DNA of 33,202 nucleotides, from the IMG/VR virus record IMGVR_UViG_3300042505_000921, positions 1 to 33,202 of that record; one strand, written 5' to 3'. Below the pieces are notes generated by a model that saw only the letters and a list, made by a program, of their open reading frames with translations, was not told the origin of the DNA and did no database searches. Source of the stretch: a virus. A program made the position numbers and the translations under genes. Of this stretch, positions 1 through 7,099 are shown piece after piece (positions within the stretch are counted from its first letter, which is position 1; the number at the start of each line of letters is the position of its first letter).

Positions 1-107
1 TTTGTGTCGGCCAGTTGAGCATCTACCCAGCGGCGTTTGCGTGGATCGTGCCGGGCGGCATTAACCATGCGCGACCAGCTCGAAATCACTTTGCCGACGA
101 TGTCCAT
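1..107 (-). CDS. portal protein, N-terminal fragment (cut by window edge)
   Basis: An ATG at 107 opens a frame that runs off the left edge after about 35 codons, beginning MDIVGKVISSW. It follows the gpW-like gene with only a 1-nt gap. In lambda-type genomes the order is terminase small subunit, terminase large subunit, gpW, portal, so position is the main argument for a portal, the dodecameric ring at the capsid vertex through which DNA is packaged. The visible residues are basic and tryptophan-rich and carry no diagnostic motif. An AAGGA lies rather far upstream (about 13 nt). The identity is inference from gene order. Confidence 0.55.
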   Translation of the reverse strand, partial: MDIVGKVISSWSRMVNAARHDPRKRRWVDAQLADT

Positions 108-108
108 T

Positions 109-426
109 TTAGTAGGTGGTTTCCTTAAACCGTGGGTAGGTGACGAGGCTCTGGTCGCCCGTAAAGATTGCCGTCACCTCGGCGTCGTTCTTGCCTTGGA
201 TCAAACGCCAGCCGTCCAGAGCTGCTTTCGCAACCTCAACGGGAGTGATCCCGGCGGTGACTTGGTAGCTGAAGGATTTGCCAGCCACGCTTGCGTTAAT
301 CATTGTCCGGCCTCCGTTTTGAAAAACGGTTGCCTGCCCGGCGGCAATAGACTCCAAGGCCAGCAGCAACGCGGTTGCGTTTTTGCTGCTCGCAATCCAA
401 AGGGAAAAAAGGAGAGCACGATCCAC
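109..426 (-). CDS. gpW-like head-tail connector, small
   Basis: The frame lies between terminase large subunit and portal, where lambda-type phages encode gpW, the small protein that plugs the portal after packaging. With the GTG at 426 it has 105 residues: a hydrophobic/alanine-rich helix, then a GQATVFQNGGRTM segment resembling the gpW beta-hairpin, then a second helix. A competing start is the ATG at 303, which has a strong GGAGG seven bases upstream and would give 64 residues, close to the usual gpW length of about 68. The upstream part looks protein-like in this frame, so both starts remain open. Assignment rests on position, size and loose pattern, not on a firm match. Confidence 0.5.
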   Translation of the reverse strand: MDRALLFSLWIASSKNATALLLALESIAAGQATVFQNGGRTMINASVAGKSFSYQVTAGITPVEVAKAALDGWRLIQGKNDAEVTAIFTGDQSLVTYPRFKETTY

Positions 427-448
427 GACTCCGTTCCCATCGTGTCAA

Positions 449-2188
449 TCATACCTTCGCCTCTTGTGCCATCGCTGCTTCCGCTTGAATGACCTTCCCC
501 CACACCGCAAATCCAGCCAGGTAGGTTTCGCAGTCATACAAGTGGTCTTGCCTACCCTTGACCCGAATCCACTCATAAACGTCTTTGCCCGTTTTTCTGT
601 TTATTCGATGGGCCTTTCTGTGACTGGCCATGTGCTCCCGATATTCTGGGCTGACGTCGTGTGCCACTTCCCACAGCGGCCCCTGCCCTCTCCGCAACCA
701 AGCCAACAAATCTTGGCAGGCCGGAGAGCTAAGAAGGAGCAGACGACAGCCTGCATCCGTCGGCTGATCTGAACTGTGTACAGACTTCATCCGACCACCC
801 TGCCCTTCAATGTAAAAGTATTGGCGTTCTTCACCTTTGATCGCTGTCCATCCGTAACGGGCGGCGATGCGGTAGGTGTCTTGGGTTTCGTATCCTGAAT
901 CAATACAGGTGTGAATGTTCTTCACGCCTAGCTCGGCCAGCGTGTGAGCCACGTCCTCGATCGTTCGTCGGCGGCCTTCCTCAATCAGCCTACTCGATCC
1001 GTCCCTGGCGAACGCACGCACTACAAACCAGAACTCGTCGATCTGCCTGTCGATTGCGGCCAGCTTGATATGATCCGTCTCCCATTCCTGCTTTTTGGCA
1101 AAGGCTCCGGGCGGGATATTGTTTAGCTCGTTATCGTCGAACTGATCTTCCCACGGCATCGCAGACCATCCGTTCACCCATCCTTGTAGCCCGTGCAGAT
1201 AATGCTTTTCCGTCAGAAACTTTTTAGCGCAATCCGCAAACGTGATCGTCGGGGAGTACCAGCTCGGCAGGCGGAACGATCGACGGCCAACCTCCGAGCT
1301 TGCGTTTGCCGCCACCCACTTGCCCTGCTCGATCGACTGGCGGCGATTGCGTTCACTCCACGGTGCGTCACATTTTGTGCAGTAGTAGCTGGCAGTTTCC
1401 GTCACCTTTCGCATATCCCATTTGCCATCTTCCGATCGTGCCGTTTCATCCCATCGGATCTGCCCGAACTCCATCGCCTGAAACTCTCCGCAAGCATGGC
1501 AAGGGACGTGAAAAGTCTCCTGCGTCCCGGCTTGGTAATTGATCCAGATGTCGCCGGTGTTGAGCGTCGGAGTCGAAGTCAGTACGTGCTTACGTTGCGG
1601 GAACGCCTTTGTCCGTTCCAACGCTAGGGAGTAAGCGGCTGCATCCTTTTCGGATGGGGCCGCAAAAGAATCCAGCTCGTCCAGCACGGCGATGCAGATC
1701 GGGCGTGAGGAAAGATTGGCCGGACTGTTACTGCCAACCAGAGAAAGCGTCATCGTTGCGAACTGCATCTCTAGAATCTTTAGGTCGTCCAGATCCTGCG
1801 GGAATAGTCGCTTTACTGGTTTGCACTTCTCAAAGATCGGAGTCAGTCGCGTCTCGCTGTATGACCTAGCTAGATCCGCGTTTGGCATGACGAGTAGTGC
1901 AGGCGCCGGATCGTTCGCAATCCTGTAAGCCAGCCAGATGGCCAGCGTCAGCGTCTTGCCTGTTTGCGATCCCCAGCAAAGGGTGACCGTGTGAACGCCC
2001 GGATCGGCCAGTGCTTCCAGTACCCCCCGAACGTAAGGCGTCCAGGTCGTGTTATATAAACCCGGCCGAGCCGTCAGCCTGCTGTCCAGTTGGATGTTTC
2101 GCTCCGCCCACTCGATCACCCCTGGCGGCTTTTCGTAGTGCCAGCGTATGCGTGCTCGTCGGCGTAGCTCCTCTTGAGCCTTGGTCAC
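449..2188 (-). CDS. terminase large subunit, GpA family
   Basis: ATP-driven packaging motor and nuclease that cuts the concatemer and pumps DNA into the prohead through the portal. The 579 residues show Walker A GSQTGKT at 73-79 and Walker B CIAVLDE with D170/E171. A four-cysteine knuckle (C230, C233, C270, C273) follows, as is usual in lambda gpA-type terminases. The C-terminal RNase H-like nuclease has candidate acidic residues D380, D430 (CIDSGYETQDTY) and D552 (YDCETY). Length is normal for the family. The GTG start at 2188 overlaps the small-subunit stop by 4 nt (GTGA), suggesting translational coupling. The GpA type usually goes with cos cleavage, but no cos site can be identified by eye here. 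Confidence 0.93.
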   Translation of the reverse strand: MTKAQEELRRRARIRWHYEKPPGVIEWAERNIQLDSRLTARPGLYNTTWTPYVRGVLEALADPGVHTVTLCWGSQTGKTLTLAIWLAYRIANDPAPALLVMPNADLARSYSETRLTPIFEKCKPVKRLFPQDLDDLKILEMQFATMTLSLVGSNSPANLSSRPICIAVLDELDSFAAPSEKDAAAYSLALERTKAFPQRKHVLTSTPTLNTGDIWINYQAGTQETFHVPCHACGEFQAMEFGQIRWDETARSEDGKWDMRKVTETASYYCTKCDAPWSERNRRQSIEQGKWVAANASSEVGRRSFRLPSWYSPTITFADCAKKFLTEKHYLHGLQGWVNGWSAMPWEDQFDDNELNNIPPGAFAKKQEWETDHIKLAAIDRQIDEFWFVVRAFARDGSSRLIEEGRRRTIEDVAHTLAELGVKNIHTCIDSGYETQDTYRIAARYGWTAIKGEERQYFYIEGQGGRMKSVHSSDQPTDAGCRLLLLSSPACQDLLAWLRRGQGPLWEVAHDVSPEYREHMASHRKAHRINRKTGKDVYEWIRVKGRQDHLYDCETYLAGFAVWGKVIQAEAAMAQEAKV

Positions 2189-2751
2189 AGAGCAGCCTCT
2201 ACTTGGCGCATAATCTGCCCGACTTCGTTCTCGACCTCTGCCTCTACCTCAACCGCTGGGCGATTGGCACAGATCGGGGCCAACCGCTTTGCCATTCCTT
2301 TAAGTAGTGGAACAAGTGCGTTATCTCTTGCGGCCAGTACCTTGTCGGCCTCGTCCACTGGCACCATCGTGCCCTCCTTTTCTTCAATATCTGGACGATC
2401 TGACCTTAGCTTTCGCAGTTGATCGATTACTTTTGTGTAGTCCGAAATAAGGGACGATCTTTCCCCTGGCTTTGTTATGTCGATTTTACCCGATATTTGA
2501 GAGGCCAACTGAGCCAACCTTTTAACCTCATCCACAAGCTCGACTCCTGCTACCTTGGCAAAGTCTGGGATTGGAGTTGTTGCAGCGGGTTCTGGTGATT
2601 CAGCGACTACGCTTTTTGACGGGCGTTGCTTTGCTTCTAGTCGCCATGTTTCGGCGTCCTCTTTACTTGTTAATGGCATACCTCTTTTAACAAGCTTTGC
2701 CACATACGGCTGTGATACCCCCCACTCTTTAGCTAACTCTGTTTGCGTCAT
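2185..2751 (-). CDS. terminase small subunit, Nu1-like
   Basis: DNA-recognition subunit of the packaging enzyme; it binds the packaging site and loads the large subunit. The first 45 residues form a winged-helix/MerR-like HTH (TQTELAKEWGVSQPYVAKLVKRG), as in lambda Nu1. A linker rich in proline and alanine follows, then a helical region (about 70-188) likely to serve oligomerisation and contact with TerL. Its 188 residues match the usual length. The ATG has a GAGGT four bases upstream, and the stop overlaps the TerL start. Upstream lie an inverted repeat at 2766-2787 and, beyond the inserted HNH gene, the 24-bp array at 3560-3702, which could be its binding region. Confidence 0.85.
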   Translation of the reverse strand: MTQTELAKEWGVSQPYVAKLVKRGMPLTSKEDAETWRLEAKQRPSKSVVAESPEPAATTPIPDFAKVAGVELVDEVKRLAQLASQISGKIDITKPGERSSLISDYTKVIDQLRKLRSDRPDIEEKEGTMVPVDEADKVLAARDNALVPLLKGMAKRLAPICANRPAVEVEAEVENEVGQIMRQVEAAL

Positions 2752-2759
2752 ATTACCTC

Positions 2760-2797
2760 ATAACCTGTCAAATGGTTATAATTGACACCTTGGTTAT
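2760..2797. promoter_or_regulatory. operator-like inverted repeats between TerS and HNH gene
   Basis: The divergent intergenic region carries ATAACC (2760-2765) and two GGTTAT copies (2774-2779 and 2792-2797, 18 bp apart). Nested within them is a perfect 6-bp inverted repeat, TGTCAA (2766-2771) and TTGACA (2782-2787), with a 10-bp spacer. The layout suggests an operator controlling TerS, the HNH gene or both. The TTGACA has no convincing -10 partner at 16-18 bp on the plus strand, so no promoter is called. Confidence 0.4.
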
Positions 2798-2869
2798 GGG
2801 GTGGGCAAAGCAGCTCTTACCTCTGTTTGTGGATTTAAGTACAAGGACACATACAAGGAATGTGCCTTT

Positions 2870-3499
2870 ATGCTGGTACACTCTAAAATTGGAACTAGCA
2901 GCAACTACGTAGGATTGAATAAGCAGGGAGCTTGGTTTGATAGTCCACTACATTTCTGCACATGGTTAAGCAACCGACGTATATTTAGACAAAAAAAGAA
3001 GCTAGAGAATAAGAAGCTTAGAAAGGAAATAGACAGGGAAGTAAAAAAGAATAGATGGCGGGACGACGCTGATTTTAGGCGACGAGTAGTCGAGAAAAGA
3101 CGACTACACAGAAACCTAAACAAAGACAAAACAAGAGCTTACGCATCAAACTATCGCAAGTTGCGAAGGCAGAACTATGGCATCAGATTAAAAATGAATG
3201 CAAGGTCTAGGTTTGGGAAGGTAATGAAAAAGATTAAGGGCGTAATTGTTACAGAAGGCTTTAACGAGTTTATTGGTTGTTCTTCAGCTTTTTTAAAAAG
3301 ACATATCGAGAGCCAATTCGAGCCTTGGATGAATTGGGATAACTATGGGCCGGGATGGCAGATGGATCACAAAATACCATTAAAGCATTTTGATCTACTT
3401 AATCCAGATCAAGCCAAGTCAGCCTTTCACTTTTCAAACCTAAAGCCTGTTAGCGCTGCCTATAACGCATCTAAGCAGGCACGGTGGTCAGACGTATAA
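2870..3499 (+). CDS. HNH endonuclease, homing type
   Basis: Likely free-standing homing or HNH nicking nuclease. The C-terminal third carries the His-Me finger core WQMDHKIPLKHFDL followed by the FHFSNLKPVSAAYNASK segment, the usual signature of HNH endonucleases in phage genomes. The N-terminal half is lysine/arginine-rich and probably binds DNA. I prefer the ATG at 2870, with AAGGA ten bases upstream, giving 209 residues; the same frame is open to a GTG at 2801. The gene is visibly AT-rich and stands on the opposite strand from all its neighbours, which suggests recent insertion. HNH proteins next to terminase genes assist packaging in some phages (HK97 type), but this one looks more like the mobile kind. 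Confidence 0.8.
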   Translation: MLVHSKIGTSSNYVGLNKQGAWFDSPLHFCTWLSNRRIFRQKKKLENKKLRKEIDREVKKNRWRDDADFRRRVVEKRRLHRNLNKDKTRAYASNYRKLRRQNYGIRLKMNARSRFGKVMKKIKGVIVTEGFNEFIGCSSAFLKRHIESQFEPWMNWDNYGPGWQMDHKIPLKHFDLLNPDQAKSAFHFSNLKPVSAAYNASKQARWSDV

Positions 3500-3504
3500 C
3501 CTAA

Positions 3505-3693
3505 CTATTTGACTACTGTATTTGCCTGATATTCGGGAGTCGTTTCCACCGCGATGTTTCTACTCAAGGAGACTACTAGTGTAGAAAAAAAATTTCTACT
3601 CAAGAGATTTTGGCCTGTCCTACTCAAGAGAAAAAGCCGCGCTCTACTCAAGAGAATCTGTGCCCGTCTACTCAAGAGAATTTGCCCGCTCAT
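3505..3693 (-). CDS. possible small ORF across the 24-bp repeat array
   Basis: A 62-codon frame starts at an ATG three bases after the TGA of the preceding gene and reads through the repeat array. It yields an octapeptide pattern with LLSR recurring every eight residues, then a non-repetitive tail ending QANTVVK. An AAAGG lies about ten bases upstream of the ATG. The plus strand across the same array is equally open, reading LLKR every eight residues, because the 24-bp period preserves all frames. The openness is therefore weak evidence and the repeats may be a DNA-level element. Low confidence as a gene. Confidence 0.2.
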   Translation of the reverse strand: MSGQILLSRRAQILLSRARLFLLSRTGQNLLSRNFFSTLVVSLSRNIAVETTPEYQANTVVK

Positions 3694-3702
3694 ACTCAAG
3701 AG
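3560..3702. repeat. 24-bp periodic direct-repeat array (core CTACTCAAGAG)
   Basis: The core CTACTCAAGAG or a close variant starts at 3560, 3596, 3620, 3644, 3668 and 3692. The last five are spaced exactly 24 bp; the first is 36 bp away. Intervening 12-13 bp are variable. Within the longer gap lie two hairpins: GTAGAAA/TTTCTAC with an A5 loop (3581-3599) and CTAC/GTAG (3573-3584). The array sits in the convergent space between the HNH gene and the 153-aa gene and contains that gene's stop codon. The period and conserved core fit a multi-site protein-binding array, for example for a terminase small subunit or a regulator. The function is unknown. Confidence 0.85.
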
Positions 3703-4157
3703 CCTTTGCCCGTCAGCTCAGTGTACTTCTTGGCGATCGGCTCTGCGTAGCGGATGAACTCTGTACGCATGTCGGATGTCCAGGCTTCAGGCTTGGATCT
3801 GTTGGTGAACCACTGACTGACTTTAATCAGCGGAAAGAAGAACGGTTTGCGTTCGCTTGGTACGGATGTCGTGATCGGATCGGGTAGCATCTCTGTCCAT
3901 AGCATGATCTGGCGCAAGGCGGCTGGGTCACCGTCTTGCAGTTTCTTCTGATGTGCCGCTACACGTTCTAACCGCTTGCCTTGCTCATCAGTTAGATCAA
4001 CCGACTCAAGCAAGGCAGACACGTTATCACCTTTAGCCCTTGCGTTAGATATGATGGCACCGGCCTGTGCTGCTAGGCCAATCACCTCACCCATCTGCTC
4101 AAGCGTTTCGGTACGCCTCTTGTTTAGCTTCTTGATTACTTCTTTCAGTTCTTGCAT
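3696..4157 (-). CDS. unknown 153-aa protein, helical
   Basis: I do not recognise the family with confidence. The N-terminal 75 residues are predicted helical and charged (MQELKEVIKKLNKRR, then AQAGAIISNARAKGDNVSALLESVDL), recalling DUF3102-like phage proteins. The C-terminal half is tryptophan/proline-rich (FFFPLIKVSQWF). The ATG at 4157 overlaps the end of the upstream HTH gene by 13 nt, so the two are probably co-translated and act together. Its TGA stop falls inside the last unit of the 24-bp array. No signal peptide or membrane segment is seen. A DNA-related regulatory role is only a guess from context. Confidence 0.6.
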   Translation of the reverse strand: MQELKEVIKKLNKRRTETLEQMGEVIGLAAQAGAIISNARAKGDNVSALLESVDLTDEQGKRLERVAAHQKKLQDGDPAALRQIMLWTEMLPDPITTSVPSERKPFFFPLIKVSQWFTNRSKPEAWTSDMRTEFIRYAEPIAKKYTELTGKGS

Positions 4158-4627
4158 CTGTCCCTGCCTTTCAATAGTGCGGCGTTGTTAAACTTAGGAA
4201 TCTGACGACGCCGCTTGTCGTGGTGCTTCCTTGCTCTGAGGTCGTATGCCTCACGAGCCTTTTGGCTTTTCTGTGCTCTAACAGGCAAACCAAGGCGATC
4301 AGTTAGACTGAGCACCCGCTTGCTAAAAGCCTGCTTGGTAATCTTGTGCTCGCTTGCGAGCTGGGTCATGGACTTAGTCGATCTGTTAAGCACGACCGCC
4401 AGCACAGACTGCTCCAACGTATCGGCCATATTCTGAACCGCTGGGTGATCTGGGGCCTTAGTTATCAAGTAATGAAACACCTGAGTGGTCAAAGCCACTG
4501 ACGACGTTGTAACAGTTAGACCTAGCTCACAGAACGCCTCATGGACTAAATCCGCTATGCCATCTATCCGGGTGGATATGTGGGCTGAACCGCATGGGAT
4601 CCGTTCTAACGCTTGCTGATCTATCAT
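4145..4627 (-). CDS. HTH DNA-binding protein, probable regulator
   Basis: A 160-residue protein with a helix-turn-helix of sigma-region-4/Trp-repressor flavour at about residues 85-115 (MTQLASEHKITKQAFSKRV), followed by a strongly basic tail (KHHDKRRRQIPK). The N-terminal 80 residues look helical and may dimerise. The ATG has a GGGGG ten bases upstream. The 140 bp directly upstream hold seven copies of TTAGTGCARTAAT, so the protein may bind these and control its own operon or replication. It lies between primase-helicase and terminase genes, where late-gene regulators often sit. DNA binding is well supported; the target is inference. Confidence 0.65.
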   Translation of the reverse strand: MIDQQALERIPCGSAHISTRIDGIADLVHEAFCELGLTVTTSSVALTTQVFHYLITKAPDHPAVQNMADTLEQSVLAVVLNRSTKSMTQLASEHKITKQAFSKRVLSLTDRLGLPVRAQKSQKAREAYDLRARKHHDKRRRQIPKFNNAALLKGRDRCKN

Positions 4628-4642
4628 ATTAAATTAACCCCC

Positions 4643-4774
4643 TTAGTGCAGTCGTTAGTGCAGTAATGGAAACGGCCGTCTGCATTAGTGCAATAATAGG
4701 CCCTAAAGGGCCTTTATTACTGCACCTACATGCTCCGCAATACTGCACTAGTGCAGTAATAGTTATTGCACTAA
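4643..4774. repeat. iteron-like cluster, seven TTAGTGCARTAAT sites
   Basis: Direct copies begin at 4643, 4655, 4685 and 4748; inverted copies lie at 4716-4725, 4739-4751 and 4763-4774. The copies at 4739-4751 and 4748-4760 overlap to make a perfect 18-bp palindrome at 4741-4758. Copies at 4685 and 4716 flank a perfect AGGCCC-TAAA-GGGCCT hairpin (4698-4713). The cluster fills the gap between the primase-helicase stop and the next gene start. Its density and mixed orientation fit a replication origin with iterons or an operator for the HTH protein at 4145-4627. Confidence 0.8.
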
Positions 4775-4776
4775 CT

Positions 4777-6735
4777 CTAAAATGGCTCATTTGTCACCTT
4801 TTTGCTGAATAAGCCATCGATGGCTTCTTCGATCAAACCGTCAGCTTTGGCCCGCTTTACGCGTTCCTTTGCTTGCCGTTCCTGTAGCCCAGTGGCCTGC
4901 TGTACGAATGTAACAACTTGGGTGTACTTTGCCCCTTCAGGTAGCTTTGCCCAATCAATCGACGTTGCCCTACGGCCTACTGACTTTTCAGGCGCTCCCA
5001 CCTCAATCCACGCCATGCCCTTGTCGGCATGCTTTAAGTGAACTAGAGGCTGCGTCTTGCTGGCAATTAAATCGCTCGCAGTTACGCCAGAACGCAAGCC
5101 AGACCGCTTTCCGCGCTTAGTCACCTCCAGCTTGTACGTGTACGTGCCTTGCTCATCCTGGCCACAAGGCGACAGCATTAAAACGGCTCTTGCCCAATTC
5201 GTGAGCTCGCTCGATCCAAATCCGCTGTATGCCTTGTCGTGCCCTTGGTAACCGCTGCCGTCCCGTGTTGGCTTTGGAGTATGGTGCATAAGCATCCAAG
5301 CAAATCCGCCAGATAGGGCGAGCGGGTTAAGCAAATTACGCAAAAAGCCACCGGCCGTCTCTTGGCTGGATAAGTCGCCACCGATAAAAGCCAGCAACGG
5401 ATCTACCCAGGCTAGGTCGGGCTTATGCTTTTCAGCTAGGCGACGCATCCTATCGACGAATCGCTCACCCGTGGAAGTGGAGTCACGCACGATCACAATG
5501 TTTTGCTTAACACGATCCAGCTCCTCTGCGGTCAAATCCAGCGCCTTTAAGATGCCTTGCAACGCCTCCGCCACATCGCCCTCGTCGTTCTCGGCCTGCA
5601 CGATTAGCGACTTCAACGGCTTGCCATGTGGCGATATGCCAAACAGATCACGCCCAGCCGCCCAGGTGATAGCGGCCTGTAAGCACAGCACGCTCTTTCC
5701 AAGCCCGCTGCTTCCCACCCACAACGCCGAACCGCCACGGCATATCCAACGCTTGCCTAGCAGTTGCGTTATATCCGCATCCTCCTTGAAATTGACCAAC
5801 TGCTCCCAGCTATACGGCTCTGGAATATCACCGTAAATCGTGCGCTCCATCCACTCCATGTAGGTCAAGGTCGGTGCGCCACACTCGACTAACTCTTGCT
5901 GTAAGCCTGTGGCCGTCCTCATCGCACCCGGCAGGCGCGACAACCGGCCTGCGTCCTTGTTCGCCGGATCGGGCTTACTGTGCTCAAGATGCTTGTAGAT
6001 AAAATCTACTCGTTCAGCGAACTCCTTGGCGTTGGCTGCCCGAATCTCCACCCATGCGTGTAGGCTGCGCGATCCGCTCTTAATGATGGACGACGTAGGC
6101 AGGCCACTGCGCTTAATGATGGCCCACTGTTCAGCCATCGTGCTTTCATCGAATTCGATTAGGCAGTGGCGATATTTGACGATCGATTCAGCTTTCCGAT
6201 TCTTTCCGTTGTTAGCGTTGATCGACACATAAACGCCCACTGCATCACCTTGCCACTCCTTCAATCCGTCGGCCTTAAACAGCTCTAGCCATTCCTCACG
6301 GCTTCGCGTCTCCCCAGCACCGTCCGGCCGCTCGCGGTCGCCGTCCTTAATCGATCGGCAGATGTTAATCTGATCGCCTACGTCGAAGCACGTGGTTAGG
6401 AATTTATCTACCGGCCCACTCTCCACGCTAATGGGCATAGGCGGCACTGGCAGATCCTCACGAACGATCGCCCCATTCTGGTAACCATACTTAGCCTTCG
6501 GCTTCCACGGCTCTCTGGCTGGCTTGCTGTATGCGGATATGACGGCCTTAACTGCCTCGTTCTGCGATAGCCCGACCTTAAACGCCCACTCTTCTGCGTT
6601 GGTTGTGGCGTCGAACTCGGTCAGCCCTTGGTCACGCCACTGGCACGCCAGCTTAAATAGTTGCGTGTTGCGCTCACCTTCAGCGGCCCCGTTGCGATGG
6701 ATGGCCTCAATAGCTGGTGGGAGGGGTGCGATCAT
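4777..6735 (-). CDS. primase-helicase (AEP primase plus RepA-like ATPase)
   Basis: Replication initiator and fork enzyme of 652 residues. Residues 20-70 resemble a PriCT helical module (RNTQLFKLACQWRDQGL). Residues 165-275 look like an archaeo-eukaryotic primase core: the acidic pair in IEFDES (193-198), the SxH in SRSLHAWVEI (H226) and DAGRLSRLPG (261-270). Residues 330-560 form a RecA-fold helicase of the RepA/AAA_25 kind with Walker A GSSGLGKS (341-348), AEND (381-384) and Walker B ending in D445. The C-terminus has a helical HTH-like segment. The ATG overlaps the preceding gene by 4 nt. Downstream lies the iteron-like cluster, a plausible origin. The AEP assignment is by motif pattern and is less certain than the ATPase. 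Confidence 0.85.
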   Translation of the reverse strand: MIAPLPPAIEAIHRNGAAEGERNTQLFKLACQWRDQGLTEFDATTNAEEWAFKVGLSQNEAVKAVISAYSKPAREPWKPKAKYGYQNGAIVREDLPVPPMPISVESGPVDKFLTTCFDVGDQINICRSIKDGDRERPDGAGETRSREEWLELFKADGLKEWQGDAVGVYVSINANNGKNRKAESIVKYRHCLIEFDESTMAEQWAIIKRSGLPTSSIIKSGSRSLHAWVEIRAANAKEFAERVDFIYKHLEHSKPDPANKDAGRLSRLPGAMRTATGLQQELVECGAPTLTYMEWMERTIYGDIPEPYSWEQLVNFKEDADITQLLGKRWICRGGSALWVGSSGLGKSVLCLQAAITWAAGRDLFGISPHGKPLKSLIVQAENDEGDVAEALQGILKALDLTAEELDRVKQNIVIVRDSTSTGERFVDRMRRLAEKHKPDLAWVDPLLAFIGGDLSSQETAGGFLRNLLNPLALSGGFAWMLMHHTPKPTRDGSGYQGHDKAYSGFGSSELTNWARAVLMLSPCGQDEQGTYTYKLEVTKRGKRSGLRSGVTASDLIASKTQPLVHLKHADKGMAWIEVGAPEKSVGRRATSIDWAKLPEGAKYTQVVTFVQQATGLQERQAKERVKRAKADGLIEEAIDGLFSKKVTNEPF

Positions 6736-6923
6736 TTTTTAGCGAACGCCCCCAGCGCCTTGACGATCACATACTCAATCACAGCTTCGGGGTCTTTCTT
6801 TAACTGCTTCAGCCCAAATGCGTGCAACGCCTTGGCCGTCCTAGCGTCATAGGTTACGTCGACTAGAACCTGCTTTGGTGCAGGGCGTGCTTTGCCAAAA
6901 GTAATTTTGCCTAGATCCTTCAT
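6732..6923 (-). CDS. unknown 63-aa protein
   Basis: Starts at the ATG at 6923, which overlaps the preceding stop (AAATGA); an upstream in-frame extension to 6965 would run back into that gene and is less likely. Sixty-three residues with a basic N-terminus and a helical second half (ARTAKALHAFGLKQLKKDP, then EAVIEYVIVKALGAF). It has the size and look of small RHH/AlpA-type accessory proteins, but no clear motif. The 4-nt overlaps on both sides tie it tightly to the primase-helicase. Confidence 0.6.
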   Translation of the reverse strand: MKDLGKITFGKARPAPKQVLVDVTYDARTAKALHAFGLKQLKKDPEAVIEYVIVKALGAFAKK

Positions 6924-7099
6924 TTGCGTTTTCTCCTCTTTTTGCGTGGCTTCACTTCCTTCCAAATTTCAAAGTCCTTGTCGCAATCCACCGACAACAG
7001 CATCAGCCGCTGATACAGCCACCCGCCCCAGCTCCACCGGGCGATCGTGCGGCTGACCATGTCTCCTAAGTAATAAAACAAAATTGAAAGCAGCTTCAT
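6920..7099 (-). CDS. unknown 59-aa basic membrane-like protein
   Basis: The ATG at 7099 overlaps the upstream stop (AAATGA) and the TGA overlaps the next ATG. The protein begins MKLLSILFYYLGDMVSRTI, a hydrophobic N-terminus that could insert in the membrane, continues with aromatic residues (WSWGGWLYQRLMLL) and ends in a lysine/arginine cluster. The family is not recognised. The same frame is open further upstream to 7369, but that stretch lies across two other coupled genes and is rejected. Confidence 0.55.
   Translation of the reverse strand: MKLLSILFYYLGDMVSRTIARWSWGGWLYQRLMLLSVDCDKDFEIWKEVKPRKKRRKRK

Noticed and set aside
2801-2869. Upstream GTG start for the HNH gene
   Set aside because: The ATG at 2870 has an AAGGA at suitable distance and the extra N-terminal residues add no recognisable part; kept only as an alternative.
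3560-3702. CRISPR array
   Set aside because: Repeats are about 11 bp with 13-bp gaps, with no cas genes; far below CRISPR repeat and spacer lengths.
3554-3757. Plus-strand frame across the 24-bp array with LLKR every eight residues
   Set aside because: It reads into the 3' end of the minus-strand gene, has no RBS, and is open only because the repeat period is a multiple of three.
4698-4713. AGGCCC-TAAA-GGGCCT hairpin as intrinsic terminator of the primase-helicase gene
   Set aside because: On the minus strand it is not followed by a run of T, and it is symmetric with the flanking inverted iteron copies, so it fits the repeat cluster better.
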